A stretch of DNA of 64,000 nt, taken from NCBI RefSeq assembly GCF_900156265.1, contig NZ_FTNE01000008.1, positions 109,606 to 173,605 of the forward strand. The letters run 5' to 3'. A program made the translations under genes and the position numbers. Shown here in pieces: positions 47,401 through 58,988 of the stretch (positions are counted from its first letter, which is position 1; every line of letters starts with the position of its first letter). The DNA is from Acidiphilium rubrum. Its GTDB lineage: Bacteria; Pseudomonadota; Alphaproteobacteria; Acetobacterales; Acetobacteraceae. The notes below the pieces were generated by a model. The model was not told where the DNA came from, searched no databases, and was given only the letters and a program-made list of their open reading frames with translations.

Positions 47401-48837
47401 ATGGAAGCTCTGTTCACCCCCGCCGAAATGACCGAGATCGACCACGCCGCCCCCGCCCACGGTGCCAACGTGCCCGCCCTGATGGAAAATGCCGGCAGCG
47501 CGGTCGCCCGCGCCATTCACCGCCGCTACCGACCGTGTCGCGTGCTGGTCCTCGCCGGTCCCGGCAACAATGGCGGCGACGGCTACGTCACCGCCCGCCA
47601 CCTCGCAGCGCGCGGCTGGCCAGTCGTTGTCGCGCCGGTCGGCACGCCCCGTCCCGGCTCGCCAGCGGCCGACGCCGCAGCGCGATGGCGCGGCCCGCTG
47701 GTCGAACCCACGATCGCCCGAGTCGCCGCCGCCGCGCTGGTCATCGATGCGATCTTCGGCGCCGGCCTCGCGCGCGCCATCACGCCGGAGTGCGCTGGCC
47801 TGCTCGCCGCCGCCCGCACATTGGTCGCGATCGACATGCCCAGCGGCGTCGATGGCGCAACCGGCGCCTTGCGCGGCAAGGCCGCCCAGGCTGCCCTCAC
47901 CATCACCTTCGTCGCCCGCAAACCCGGCCATCTGCTGCTGCCAGGCAAGGCGCACTGCGGTATCGTGCTCTGCGCCGACATCGGCATGCCGGCCGGCGCG
48001 GTCGCGACCATCACACCCACATTGTGGCGCAATACGCCGGCACTCTGGCAACTCCCCGTCCTCGCCGCCGCCGGCCATAAATTCGACCGTGGCCACCTCA
48101 CCATCCTCGCCGGCCCGATGTCCGGCGCCGCCATCCTCGCGGCCAACGCCGCCCGCCGCGCCGGCGTCGGCCTGCTCAGCCTCGCCACCGAAACCTCGCT
48201 CACCGAAACCTCGCTCACCGATACCCCGCTCACTGGCACCGCGCCGGGCATCATGATCCGCACCGACCCCATCGACACCCTGCTCGCCGATCACCGCCGC
48301 CAGGTCTGGCTCTGCGGCCCCGGCCTCGGGATCGACCGGGCGGGTCCGCTGCTCGCGACCCTGATCGCCGCCAACCGCACCATCCTCGCCGACGCCGATG
48401 CCCTGACCGCCTGCGCCGATCACCCGGACCGCCTGCACGGCGTGCGCGTGATCACCCCGCACGAGGGCGAATTCAGCCGCGTCTTCCCCCACCTCGCCGG
48501 CGATAAACTGTCCCGCGCCCGCGCCGCCGCCACAATCACCGGCGCTATCGTCGTCCTGAAAGGCGAGGATACCGTCATCGCCGCCCCCGATGGCCGCGCC
48601 GCGATCAACGACAACGCGCCCCCCAGCCTCGCCACCGCCGGATCGGGCGACACGCTGTCCGGCATCATCGCCGGCCTGCTCACCCAGGGCATGCCGGCAT
48701 TCGAAGCCGCCTGCGCCGGCGTCTGGCTGCACGGTGCGGCCGCCCACACCCACGGACCCGGCCTGATCGCCGAAGACCTCGCGGAAGCCCTGCCCGCGGT
48801 GCTGGCAACCCTGCAAGCCACGAGGAATACGACTTAA
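47401..48837 (+). CDS. nnr: Bifunctional NAD(P)H-hydrate epimerase / ADP-dependent dehydratase
   Basis: A 478-residue fused repair enzyme. Residues about 1-205 form the YjeF N-terminal epimerase (PGNNGGDGYVTARHL; AIDMPSGVDGATG) and about 215-478 the carbohydrate-kinase-like dehydratase (KFDRGHLTILAGPMSGAAILAA; GSGDTLSGIIAGLLTQG). It restores NADH/NADPH from damaged hydrated forms. A 15-base triplication at 48190-48234 encodes ETSLTETSLTDTPLT, probably a surface loop expansion. Start ATG 47401. Confidence 0.92.
   Translation: MEALFTPAEMTEIDHAAPAHGANVPALMENAGSAVARAIHRRYRPCRVLVLAGPGNNGGDGYVTARHLAARGWPVVVAPVGTPRPGSPAADAAARWRGPLVEPTIARVAAAALVIDAIFGAGLARAITPECAGLLAAARTLVAIDMPSGVDGATGALRGKAAQAALTITFVARKPGHLLLPGKAHCGIVLCADIGMPAGAVATITPTLWRNTPALWQLPVLAAAGHKFDRGHLTILAGPMSGAAILAANAARRAGVGLLSLATETSLTETSLTDTPLTGTAPGIMIRTDPIDTLLADHRRQVWLCGPGLGIDRAGPLLATLIAANRTILADADALTACADHPDRLHGVRVITPHEGEFSRVFPHLAGDKLSRARAAATITGAIVVLKGEDTVIAAPDGRAAINDNAPPSLATAGSGDTLSGIIAGLLTQGMPAFEAACAGVWLHGAAAHTHGPGLIAEDLAEALPAVLATLQATRNTT
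48190..48234 (+). repeat. 15-base tandem repeat (3 units) inside nnr
   Basis: GAAACCTCGCTCACC occurs twice and a diverged copy GATACCCCGCTCACT once. The in-frame repeat encodes Thr-Ser-Leu-Thr-Glu type units. Confidence 0.85.
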
Positions 48838-48893
48838 GATCGATGGCGTGATGCGATCTGTTAACTTATTATTAGGGAATGGTGATTATACTC

Positions 48894-49082
48894 ATGTTCA
48901 TGATCGCAGCAGCATCCTTCTCGGCCTTCGCCGCCCCGATCGGGTCGTCGAGCCTCAGCACCCCGCCGATGCGCATGGCACCGGTAAACCCCACCCCGCA
49001 ATCCAGCGCGCCGCAACCGGCCCCCGCACCCGTCGGCCCCAGCCCGATGCCGCGCGGCTCCCTGCTCAATATGTCGGTCTGA
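48894..49082 (+). CDS. Putative small exported protein
   Basis: A predicted 62-residue protein starting MFMIAAASFSAFAAPIGS: a short hydrophobic stretch with an Ala-Phe-Ala-Ala signal-peptidase-like site, then a Ser/Pro-rich tail (PPMRMAPVNPTPQSSAPQPAPAPVGPSPMP). GGTGAT 7-12 bases upstream of ATG 48894 could be a ribosome-binding site; an ATG at 48879 is the alternative. No homology is recognised, so it may be a chance frame. It precedes hairpin-element copy B. Confidence 0.4.
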   Translation: MFMIAAASFSAFAAPIGSSSLSTPPMRMAPVNPTPQSSAPQPAPAPVGPSPMPRGSLLNMSV

Positions 49083-49094
49083 TCCGCGTCAATC

Positions 49095-49238
49095 GAAAGG
49101 CGAAAGAGAGTCTTCTCTTTTGTGAACAAAAAAGAAGCAAATAGGTCCACTGACCGAATCCCGTGCCGGTAAAACCGCCCGCAGCCCCGAGTCAAAAAGT
49201 TTTTTGCTTCTTTTTTACAAAAAAGAAGCCTTTCCTCC
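49095..49238. repeat. Hairpin-pair extragenic element, copy B (complete, left arm degraded)
   Basis: The right half (49200-49231) is nearly identical to copy A: GTTTTTTGCTTCTTTTTT, then AAAAAAGAAGC. The left half (about 49109-49138, TCTTCTCTTTTGTGAAC then AAAAAAGAAGCAAA) has a point change and a deletion in the stem. The core contains CCGTGCCGG as in copy A. It is located between nnr and the glycine riboswitch. Confidence 0.75.
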
Positions 49239-49296
49239 CCCCGACATCCCGCTTGCTTTTACCCGCCATCTCCGTCATCACCATGTCATTCGAACT

Positions 49297-49502
49297 CCCC
49301 CGCGGGAGAGTGTGCTGCCAGGGTAACCAACGCCCACCCGAGCATCACCGCCGAAGGCGCAACCGGCCCCCGGAAACGCTCAGGCACCAGGGACCGCGCG
49401 GAAAAACGAATCTCTGGAAAGCCGGCGCCCTGCGCCGCACCGACGGCGTAAGGACCGGGTCAACCCCGATCCGAATCTCTCAGGTTCCGCGACAGAGGGG
49501 GG
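49297..49502 (+). promoter_or_regulatory. Tandem glycine riboswitch
   Basis: Two consecutive glycine aptamers. The first shows GCGGGAGAGTG, GCCGAAGGCGCAACC and GCTCAGGCACCAGGGACCGC. The second shows GAATCTCTGGAAAGC, CACCGACGGCGTAAGG and TCTCAGGTTCCGCGACAGAGGGG. They lie 55 bases before gcvT. Glycine binding normally turns on gcv operons, so it would couple glycine supply to its breakdown. Confidence 0.93.
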
Positions 49503-49556
49503 TCAGTCTGGACGGTTCTGCACCCGTCCGCTGCACACGCGGGAGACACGCGACCC

Positions 49557-50657
49557 TTGGTTGACCACGAACCCCAAACCGTGCCGCTCGATGCCTGGCA
49601 CCGATCCCACGGCGCCCGCATGGTCGATTTCGCCGGCTATCTGATGCCCGTGCAATACGAGGGCATCATCACCGAGCATCTGCACTGCCGCACCGGCGCC
49701 GCCCTGTTCGATGTCTCGCACATGGGCCAGGCCACGCTCGCCGGTCCCGCAGCCGCCGCCGCCCTCGAACGCGTCGTCACCGGCGACATCGCTGCCCTCA
49801 AACCCGGCCGCCAGCGCTACACCCTGCTGATGAACCAGGCCGGCGGCATCGTCGACGATCTGATGGTCGCCAATTTCGGCAATCACCTCCTCCTCGTCCT
49901 CAACGCCGGCCGCAAACACGCCGATGTCGCGCATATCACCGCCCATCTCCCCACCGGCGTCACCCTCACCCCAGCGTTCGACCGCGCCCTCCTCGCCCTG
50001 CAAGGCCCGCAGGCCGCCGCCGTCCTGGCCGAACTCATCCCCGCCACCGCCGCCATGCGCTTCATGGACGCGATCGAAACCACCGCCCTCGGCACCGACC
50101 TCACCATCACCCGCTCCGGCTACACCGGCGAGGATGGTTTCGAGATCGGCATGCCCGCCGCCCATGCCGCGGATGTCGCCACCGCCCTGCTGGCCGACCC
50201 CCGCGTCAAACCCGCCGGTCTCGGCGCCCGCGACTCGCTCCGGCTCGAAGCCGGCCTGCCGCTTTATGGCAACGATATCGATGAATCCCGTACCCCGATC
50301 GCCGCCAACCTCGGCTTCGCCATCGGCAAACGCCGCAAAATGACCTGGGATTTCCTCGGCGGCGCCGCTGTCCGTGCCGCGCACGACAACGGCCCCGCCG
50401 AACGCCTGGTCGGCCTGCGCGCCGAAGGCCGCGCCCCGGTCCGCGCCGGAGCCACGCTGCACGATGCCGCCGGCGCCGCCGCCGGCCAGATCACCTCCGG
50501 CACCTTCGCCCCCAGCCTCGATGCCCCGATCGCGCTGGGCTACGTCCGCGCCGATCTGGCAACCGACGGCACCGCCCTCACCGCCACGCTGCGCGGCCGC
50601 GCCATTGCGCTCCACGTCAGCCCGCTGCCCTTCGTCCCCCACCGCTACGCCCGCTGA
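49557..50657 (+). CDS. gcvT: Glycine cleavage T protein (aminomethyltransferase)
   Basis: A 366-residue THF-dependent aminomethyltransferase. It has the N-terminal GARMVDFAGYLMPVQY, LFDVSHMGQ, the Asp/Tyr-containing GYTGEDGFEIGMP, and the C-terminal barrel IGFAIGKRRK-type segment (LGFAIGKRRKMTWDF). It transfers the methylene group from the lipoyl-bound intermediate to THF. I chose the TTG at 49557 (GGGAGA 10 bases upstream); there is no in-frame ATG before the conserved domain. It lies directly behind the riboswitch, first of three closely spaced genes. Confidence 0.95.
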   Translation: MVDHEPQTVPLDAWHRSHGARMVDFAGYLMPVQYEGIITEHLHCRTGAALFDVSHMGQATLAGPAAAAALERVVTGDIAALKPGRQRYTLLMNQAGGIVDDLMVANFGNHLLLVLNAGRKHADVAHITAHLPTGVTLTPAFDRALLALQGPQAAAVLAELIPATAAMRFMDAIETTALGTDLTITRSGYTGEDGFEIGMPAAHAADVATALLADPRVKPAGLGARDSLRLEAGLPLYGNDIDESRTPIAANLGFAIGKRRKMTWDFLGGAAVRAAHDNGPAERLVGLRAEGRAPVRAGATLHDAAGAAAGQITSGTFAPSLDAPIALGYVRADLATDGTALTATLRGRAIALHVSPLPFVPHRYAR

Positions 50658-50668
50658 AAGGCCCGATC

Positions 50669-51043
50669 ATGACCGAGATCCGCTTCACTAAAGACCATGA
50701 ATGGGTCAGCCTCGATGGCGACATCGCCACCATCGGCATCACCGATCACGCCCAATCCGCCCTCGGCGACGTCGTCTTCGTCGAACTGCCCGAGCCCGGC
50801 CGCTCCGTCGCCGAGGCCGAGGCCTGCGCCGTGGTCGAAAGCGTCAAGGCCGCGTCGGATGTCTATGCCCCGCTCGCCGGCACCATCACCGAACACAACG
50901 CCGCCCTCGCCGACGACCCCGCTCTGGTCAACAAGGATGCCGAAGCCGGCGCCTGGTTCTTCAAACTCCGCCTCGCCGACCGGGCCGCGTTCGATGTGCT
51001 GCTCACCGCCGATGCCTATCAGGCTTTCGTTCAATCGCTCTGA
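50669..51043 (+). CDS. gcvH: Glycine cleavage H protein (lipoyl carrier)
   Basis: A 124-residue lipoyl carrier with the lipoylated Lys at residue 60 in [17 protein letters not shown] and the C-terminal GAWFFKLRL. It shuttles the aminomethyl group between P, T and L proteins. It starts 11 bases after gcvT. Confidence 0.96.
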   Translation: MTEIRFTKDHEWVSLDGDIATIGITDHAQSALGDVVFVELPEPGRSVAEAEACAVVESVKAASDVYAPLAGTITEHNAALADDPALVNKDAEAGAWFFKLRLADRAAFDVLLTADAYQAFVQSL

Positions 51044-51057
51044 TCGGAGCCCACGCC

Positions 51058-53928
<2,871 letters not shown>

Positions 53929-54022
53929 TCCCCCGGCACGATCGCTCGAAATCGATCATGCCGCGATCCGTCCCACCAGATGCGGCTGACGCAGCAGCGC
54001 CAGCCGCAAACGGTCAGGCTGT

Positions 54023-54349
54023 CTACTGACCACCCAGCGATGACGGATAGGCCGAAGGCGACGGCGTGCCGGTCCACATCTCCTGCATCTCCATCATGGC
54101 CTTCGCCATTTCCATATTGGCCTTCGCCATATGGCTCATGGCCATCATTTCCATTTTCGGGCCGATGGCGAATTGCGTGCCGTATGATTGATCGATCTCG
54201 TTGATCAATTTCTGGGCCTGGCTGAGCTTTGCATGCATCGCCGTCATCTGCGCCGGCGACAATGCGGGCGGTGCCGCAGCATCGGCACGCGCCAAAAACG
54301 ATCCGGCCATGACAATTCCGAGAGCAAGAGCGAAACGTGATAGTTTCAT
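54023..54349 (-). CDS. Small exported Met-rich protein 1
   Basis: A 108-residue protein with a signal peptide (MKLSRFALALGIVMAGSFLARADA) and a helical, Met-rich body: MEMMAMSHMAKANMEMAKAMMEMQEMW has about 11 Met in 27 residues. Such Met clusters can bind Cu(I) or be amphipathic helices. I do not recognise a family. It follows the sister gene at 54437-54766 on the same strand with an 87-base gap. Confidence 0.65.
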   Translation of the reverse strand: MKLSRFALALGIVMAGSFLARADAAAPPALSPAQMTAMHAKLSQAQKLINEIDQSYGTQFAIGPKMEMMAMSHMAKANMEMAKAMMEMQEMWTGTPSPSAYPSSLGGQ

Positions 54350-54436
54350 GATGAGGTCCTTGATGAGGTCAGCCACGGCCGCAAAACCGGGCCAGACCAT
54401 GATTTGAATTTTGGTGGTATCGAACGCCGCTCCGCC

Positions 54437-54766
54437 TCAGGCGCCTGGCGTACACGTCAGAACGACCATGCCCCGATGGTGCGGCACCGGCTGCATGATG
54501 CAGGCAATCTTCGTCGTGCCCGCCATACTCGGATGCATCATCATGTCGGTATGGATCACCGTCATCGCCGGCGCGGACATCTGCATTTCCAGGCGAAACG
54601 GCTGCGCCGGCGCCATCGGCCCCGGTGAATAGATATGCGTCCCCACCGTGTCAGGAAACGCCGCCCCGCCCTCGGCACCGCCGCCAGCGGCATGGCCAAG
54701 CCCGGGCACACCGATGACAGCCGCGAGCAAGCCTGCAGCCATCAATGATTTCAAAGTATTTGTCAT
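54437..54766 (-). CDS. Small exported Met/His-rich protein 2
   Basis: A 109-residue protein with a signal peptide (MTNTLKSLMAAGLLAAVIGVPGLGHAAGG) and a body containing EMQMSAPAMTVIHTDMMMHPSMAGTTKIACIMQPVPHHRGMV, rich in Met, His and two Cys. Family unknown; metal handling in the periplasm is a possibility. I chose ATG 54764-54766 because it begins a clear signal peptide and has AGGA about 8 bases upstream; a start at 54895 would add an unusual leader. It probably shares a transcript with the gene at 54023. Confidence 0.65.
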   Translation of the reverse strand: MTNTLKSLMAAGLLAAVIGVPGLGHAAGGGAEGGAAFPDTVGTHIYSPGPMAPAQPFRLEMQMSAPAMTVIHTDMMMHPSMAGTTKIACIMQPVPHHRGMVVLTCTPGA

Positions 54767-54932
54767 GGTATCCTCCTGAGTTTGTCTGTCATATATCGTC
54801 GAATAACAAGTATTGATCCGTGTCAGGTCTATCGACTGACAGGCTTTACATGTATCCAGTAACCGACAAAGTCGAGGTATCAATTCGATGCCCAAACGGC
54901 ATCACCGCCACCCGCCGCGGCCGCAGATGGCC

Positions 54933-55547
54933 CTATCCGACCCGCGCGCGGCCCTGATACAGATAATTATGGGTCCGTGGTCCGGGCATCCGGTCATGCG
55001 CCAAATGCTCGATCCGGAATCCGGCATCGCCGATCAGCGCATCGATCCGCCGATTGATATGGCAGCCCCCGGCCACCAGCCCCCACGGCCGGTCCAGCCG
55101 GTCCTGCCAGCGCGCCACGCCGGGTTCGGGCGCGCGGCCGTGCTCGACGAACAGCAGCACCCCGTCCGGTTTCAGCACCCGCCGCGCCTCACGCAGCGCG
55201 CGCGCCGCATCGGGAATCGTGCACAGCGTCCAGGTGGTCACCACGGTATCGATGCTGGCATCAGCAACCGGCAAAGCCTCGGCCGATGCCTCGATCAATT
55301 CAACCGGCACGATCGCCGAGGCCGCCCGCTCCCGCGCCATGCGCAGCAGCGCGGCCGAGGGATCGCACCCGGTCACCGCGCTCACCCCCGGCCCATACAA
55401 CGCCAGATTCAACCCCGACCCGATCCCGAGTTCCAGCACCGCCCCCCGCGCATCAGCGATCACCCGGCGGCGAAACGGCAGCAAAACCTCCTGGCGCATC
55501 GCGAAATTCAGCACCCGCGGCAGCACCACCCGCTCGTACCAGTTCAT
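54933..55547 (-). CDS. Class I SAM-dependent methyltransferase (UbiE-like)
   Basis: A 204-residue methyltransferase with motif I LELGIGSGLNLALYG, GCDPSAALL, DTVVTTWTLCTIPD and LLFVEHGRAP. It resembles UbiE/METTL7-like small-molecule or lipid methylases; substrate unknown. Its start overlaps the GNAT gene stop by 4 bases, making it the last gene of the marR-regulator-kinase operon. Confidence 0.82.
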   Translation of the reverse strand: MNWYERVVLPRVLNFAMRQEVLLPFRRRVIADARGAVLELGIGSGLNLALYGPGVSAVTGCDPSAALLRMARERAASAIVPVELIEASAEALPVADASIDTVVTTWTLCTIPDAARALREARRVLKPDGVLLFVEHGRAPEPGVARWQDRLDRPWGLVAGGCHINRRIDALIGDAGFRIEHLAHDRMPGPRTHNYLYQGRARVG

Positions 55548-56059
55548 CGCGCAGGCACCACGGCGGACACCGCCTCAAGCAAAATCGCCCACCGCTCATG
55601 ATCGCGCCACGCGCCATCGATGTATAAATACGCAGGCGAATACCCTTCGCGGCGAAACCCCAACCGCTCCACCAGCGCCCGCGAGCGCAGATTGCCCGGC
55701 TGGATATTCGCCTCCACCCGGTGCAACCCCACCGCCTCGCGCATATGGATCAACCCGGCCCGCAGGCACAGGCTCATCAACCCCCGCCCGGCAAACGCCG
55801 CCATGCCGTAATACCCCAGATAGCACGACAGAAAATTCCCCCGCACGATCTCGCTGAAGTTCAGCACCCCGATCACCGCGCCATCCGGCATCGACCCGAG
55901 CATCGAAACGGTGCGCCCCGCCGCCACGCTGGCAAACCACCGATCGAACGACGCCCGATCGACCGGCGGCTGCACCCATGGCGCGTGATAGGCGCGGTTC
56001 GCCCGATTCGCCTCGATCACCGCCGCCGCATCGGTCTCGACCATCGGGCGCAAAATCAT
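55544..56059 (-). CDS. RimJ/RimL-type GNAT acetyltransferase
   Basis: A 171-residue acetyltransferase with the RimJ-like N-terminus RPMVETDAAAVIEANRAN, acetyl-CoA binding region (YYGMAAFAGRGLMSLCLRAGL) and NIQPGNLRSRALVERLGFRREG. It may acetylate a protein N-terminus or a small molecule. It overlaps the kinase stop and the methyltransferase start by 4 bases each. Confidence 0.85.
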   Translation of the reverse strand: MILRPMVETDAAAVIEANRANRAYHAPWVQPPVDRASFDRWFASVAAGRTVSMLGSMPDGAVIGVLNFSEIVRGNFLSCYLGYYGMAAFAGRGLMSLCLRAGLIHMREAVGLHRVEANIQPGNLRSRALVERLGFRREGYSPAYLYIDGAWRDHERWAILLEAVSAVVPAR

Positions 56060-57381
56060 ACCGGCAGCACCACCACAACCCGCAACCCGCCGAGCGGGCT
56101 GTCATCGAGCCTGATATCCCCGCCGTGCGCCGCAATGATATCGCGCGCAATCGCCAGCCCCAACCCGGTCCCCGCCGCGCTGCCGCTCTCGAACGGGCGA
56201 AATACCTCCTCACGCCGCTCGACCGGAATGCCCGGCCCATCGTCATCGATCAGCACGCGCACACTGCGCTCGCCCTCCGGCAGCGCCGCAAACTCGATCC
56301 GCCTGGCGTGCCGCGCCGCATTGTCGAGCAGATTGGCCAGCGCCCGGCGCATCGCCTCAGGCCGCAGCGTAATGCTCGGCAGCGGCGCGATATTCAGCGC
56401 AATCACCGCCCCGCCGCGCGCCGCCCGCGCCGTGATCTCCTCGATCAGCACGGCAAGATCGGTCACCTGCGCCTGTTCCGTCCCCTCACCGCGCGCGAAC
56501 GCCAGATAAAGCCCGATCAACCGCTCCATCTCATCGATGTCGCTGGTCATGCCGTCGATATCCGAGGTCTCGCCCGGCAGCATCGCAATCGCCAGCCGCA
56601 ACCGCGTCAGCGGCGTGCGCAGATCATGCGAAACCCCGGCCAGCATCGCGGTCCGCTGCGCCAGAAACCGCCGCACCCGATCCTGCATCCGGTTGAACGC
56701 CGCCCCCGCGCGCCGCACCTCGGTCGCGCCTTCCGGCCGGATCGGCCCGGTATCGCGCCCCATGCCGAACGCCTCGGCCGCCAGCGCCAGCCGGCGAATC
56801 CCCCGCACCTGATTGCGCAGAAACAAAATCGCCAGACTGAGCAAAATCAACGTGGTGCCGCCCAGCCAGGCGAAAAAAATGTAAAGCTCGCCGATATACA
56901 ACCGCTTGCGCGGCACATCGATCGTCAGCACCCCGTCCGACACCTGAATATCCACCCGCACCATCCCCGGCGGCCCATGCCAGACCAGCACGAACGGCCG
57001 CCCCAACCCGACCGACAGCGCAGACGCCAAATCGGTATCGACCGGCCCGAACACATGCGGCAAACGCCGCGGCGTCAACTTCCGCCCCGGATGAAAATGA
57101 AACGCGAACTCGAACCGATACGCCGCATTGGCAAAAATCTGCGACCGCGCATCGGGAAACGCATCCGCCTGATCCAGCACGAACGCAATCTCACCCGCCA
57201 CACCCCCCGCCAATCGGCGCGACAGCGTATCGAGATGACTGCCATAAAATATCTGAAGCGCCACGCCCTCCAGCAGGATCAGCGGCAGCACCACGATCAG
57301 CAAGGTGCGGCCGAACAGGCTGCGCGGCAAAATCTTGCGCAGCGCGCGGTCGGGTTCGAGACCGTGCGGGACTAGTCTCAT
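56056..57381 (-). CDS. EnvZ-like sensor histidine kinase
   Basis: A 441-residue membrane kinase with TM1 (TLLIVVLPLILLEGVALQIF), a periplasmic part of about 120 residues, TM2 (LYIFFAWLGGTTLILLSLAILFL), HAMP, the phospho-acceptor His in GVSHDLRTPLTRLRL, the N box LLDNAARHA, and G boxes DDDGPGIP and GTGLGLAIAR. It probably pairs with the regulator just upstream, from which it is separated by hairpin-element copy C (about 163 bases), an unusual interruption of a two-component operon. Confidence 0.87.
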   Translation of the reverse strand: MRLVPHGLEPDRALRKILPRSLFGRTLLIVVLPLILLEGVALQIFYGSHLDTLSRRLAGGVAGEIAFVLDQADAFPDARSQIFANAAYRFEFAFHFHPGRKLTPRRLPHVFGPVDTDLASALSVGLGRPFVLVWHGPPGMVRVDIQVSDGVLTIDVPRKRLYIGELYIFFAWLGGTTLILLSLAILFLRNQVRGIRRLALAAEAFGMGRDTGPIRPEGATEVRRAGAAFNRMQDRVRRFLAQRTAMLAGVSHDLRTPLTRLRLAIAMLPGETSDIDGMTSDIDEMERLIGLYLAFARGEGTEQAQVTDLAVLIEEITARAARGGAVIALNIAPLPSITLRPEAMRRALANLLDNAARHARRIEFAALPEGERSVRVLIDDDGPGIPVERREEVFRPFESGSAAGTGLGLAIARDIIAAHGGDIRLDDSPLGGLRVVVVLPV

Positions 57382-57394
57382 GCAGAAGAATTCA

Positions 57395-57532
57395 GGGAAG
57401 GAAGCACTTCTTTTTTGTAAAAAAGAAGCAAAAAACTTTCCCTAATTTGATGCACGGGCGCTTCCAACAGCACAGCCCCAGCGAATAAAAGTTTTTTTGC
57501 TTCTTTTTTTACAAAAAAAGAAGACCTACCCT
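57395..57532. repeat. Hairpin-pair extragenic element, copy C (complete), inside a two-component operon
   Basis: Left hairpin CTTCTTTTTT / AAAAAAGAAG at about 57408-57428, inner flank CAAAAAACTTTCCC, and the mirror GTTTTTTTGCTTC ... AAAAAAAGAAG at about 57490-57523. The core contains GCACGGGCGC. It lies between the stop of the response-regulator gene and the start of its kinase. Confidence 0.75.
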
Positions 57533-57544
57533 CACCCCACCCCG

Positions 57545-58240
57545 TCATGGCCCCGGCTTTAAAATATAACCCCGCCCCCGCACCGTCTGCAAATACCGCG
57601 GCTCCCGCGGGTCCGCCTCGATCTTGCGCCGCAACCGCGTCACCTGCACATCGATCGCGCGTTCCCCCGCCTCGTCCATCCCCAAAATCTGCGCCAACCC
57701 CTCGCGGGACAAAACCTCATTAGCCCGCGACGCCAGCACACCAAGCAAACTCGCCTCGCCCCCGGTCAGCCGGATCGGCCCGCGCTCGGTGATCAACTCG
57801 CCGCGATCCGGATCGAAACTGGCCCGCCCCAGCTGCACCGGGCCGGACGATGCCACCGGCGTGGTCGTCCGCCGCAGCATCGCCCTTATCCGCAGCAGCA
57901 ATTCCCGCGGATCGAACGGCTTGCCCAGATAATCATCCGCCCCCGCCTCGAACCCGGCAATCCGGTCCTCCGGCGCGCCGCGCGCCGTCAGCAGCAAAAT
58001 CGGCAAGGTCGGCGCCCGCTCCGCCCGTAGCGATTCCGTCAGCGCCAGCCCGGATTCCTCCGGCATCATCACATCCAGCACCAGCATATCCGGATCGACA
58101 ATCCGCAACGTCTCCCGCGCCGCCGCCGCACTCTCCGCCGTCGTCACCCGAAACCCGTTCTCGATCAGATAGCGCGACATCAACCCCCGCAGCCGCGCAT
58201 CGTCATCGACCAGCAGAATATGCGCCGCCGTGCCGTTCAT
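57545..58240 (-). CDS. OmpR-family response regulator
   Basis: A 231-residue regulator with receiver residues (Asp of VLDVMMPEE; Thr of LLTARG; Lys of LGKPFDP) and a winged-helix domain with IRLTGGEASLLGVLASRANE and YLQTVRGRGYILKPG. It pairs with the EnvZ-like kinase downstream and follows marR by 13 bases, an arrangement seen in several Rhodospirillales. Confidence 0.88.
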   Translation of the reverse strand: MNGTAAHILLVDDDARLRGLMSRYLIENGFRVTTAESAAAARETLRIVDPDMLVLDVMMPEESGLALTESLRAERAPTLPILLLTARGAPEDRIAGFEAGADDYLGKPFDPRELLLRIRAMLRRTTTPVASSGPVQLGRASFDPDRGELITERGPIRLTGGEASLLGVLASRANEVLSREGLAQILGMDEAGERAIDVQVTRLRRKIEADPREPRYLQTVRGRGYILKPGP

Positions 58241-58253
58241 CGCCGCACCCCGC

Positions 58254-58772
58254 TCAACGCTTCGGCGCGCGCGCCGCCTCGGCCCGATCGAGCCACTGCC
58301 GCGCCTCCTCCTTCATCATGCCCCGCAACACCTTGCGAAACCCCTCCACCGCCGGCCCGCCCGCCTCACGAAACGCCGTCGTCAACCGCTCATGCTGCAA
58401 TTCGAACAACCGCCGCTCCAGCGCCGCCCCGCTCGGCGTCAACGACAGCAGCCGCTGCCGCCGATCCGTCCGCCCCGGCGTCTGCTGCACATACCCCTGC
58501 CGGATCAGCGGCCCCAGCACCCGTGCCAGGCTCTGCTTCGCAATCCCCAGAATATGCAGCAACTCCCCCACCGGCAGCCCGGGGTTGCGCGCAATGAAAT
58601 GCAACGTCCGATGATGCGCCCGCCCGAACCCCATCTCCGCCAGCATCGCATCCGCCGTCGCCACCAGATCGCGATTGGCGAAAAAAATCATGTCCTGCGC
58701 CAGACGGATCTCGTCCTCGCGTAAAAACAAAAGTCCGGCCGTCGGCCCAGTCTGATTTAGTTTGTCATGCAT
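58254..58772 (-). CDS. MarR-family transcriptional regulator
   Basis: A 172-residue winged-helix regulator: RTLHFIARNPGLPVGELLHILGIAKQSLARVLGPLIRQGYVQ is the DNA-binding part and RTDRRQRLLSLTPSG the wing. It is first in the operon with the OmpR-type pair and divergent from ilvE. Its operator would be in the 216-base gap at 58773-58988, where no obvious palindrome stands out. Confidence 0.87.
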   Translation of the reverse strand: MHDKLNQTGPTAGLLFLREDEIRLAQDMIFFANRDLVATADAMLAEMGFGRAHHRTLHFIARNPGLPVGELLHILGIAKQSLARVLGPLIRQGYVQQTPGRTDRRQRLLSLTPSGAALERRLFELQHERLTTAFREAGGPAVEGFRKVLRGMMKEEARQWLDRAEAARAPKR

Positions 58773-58988
58773 GGCTGGCTCAGCAATACTGGTATGGGTG
58801 CTATGTGATAAGACAGGATCACTCCCTATTTAGAATTCGAATGTGGCGCAACCATGACTTTCCCGCCCCAACCCAACCCCCGCCCCACCCGATCCCCCTT
58901 GGCTGCCACGCGCCACCTCTCTAAAGATAATCCCGAACGTCCAGCCAGCCCCAGCCGGCTGCGGCCTACCATGAGGGGAACGTGACCA

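Noticed and set aside
47332..48816. 494-codon minus-strand frame covering nnr
   Set aside because: Fully antisense to nnr, with Gly/Asp/Ala-rich low-complexity sequence. It shows no domain and is a high-GC artefact.
50701..51057. Upstream extension of the gcvP frame into gcvH
   Set aside because: This portion overlaps gcvH and is Arg-rich nonsense; the conserved P-protein sequence starts at ATG 51058.
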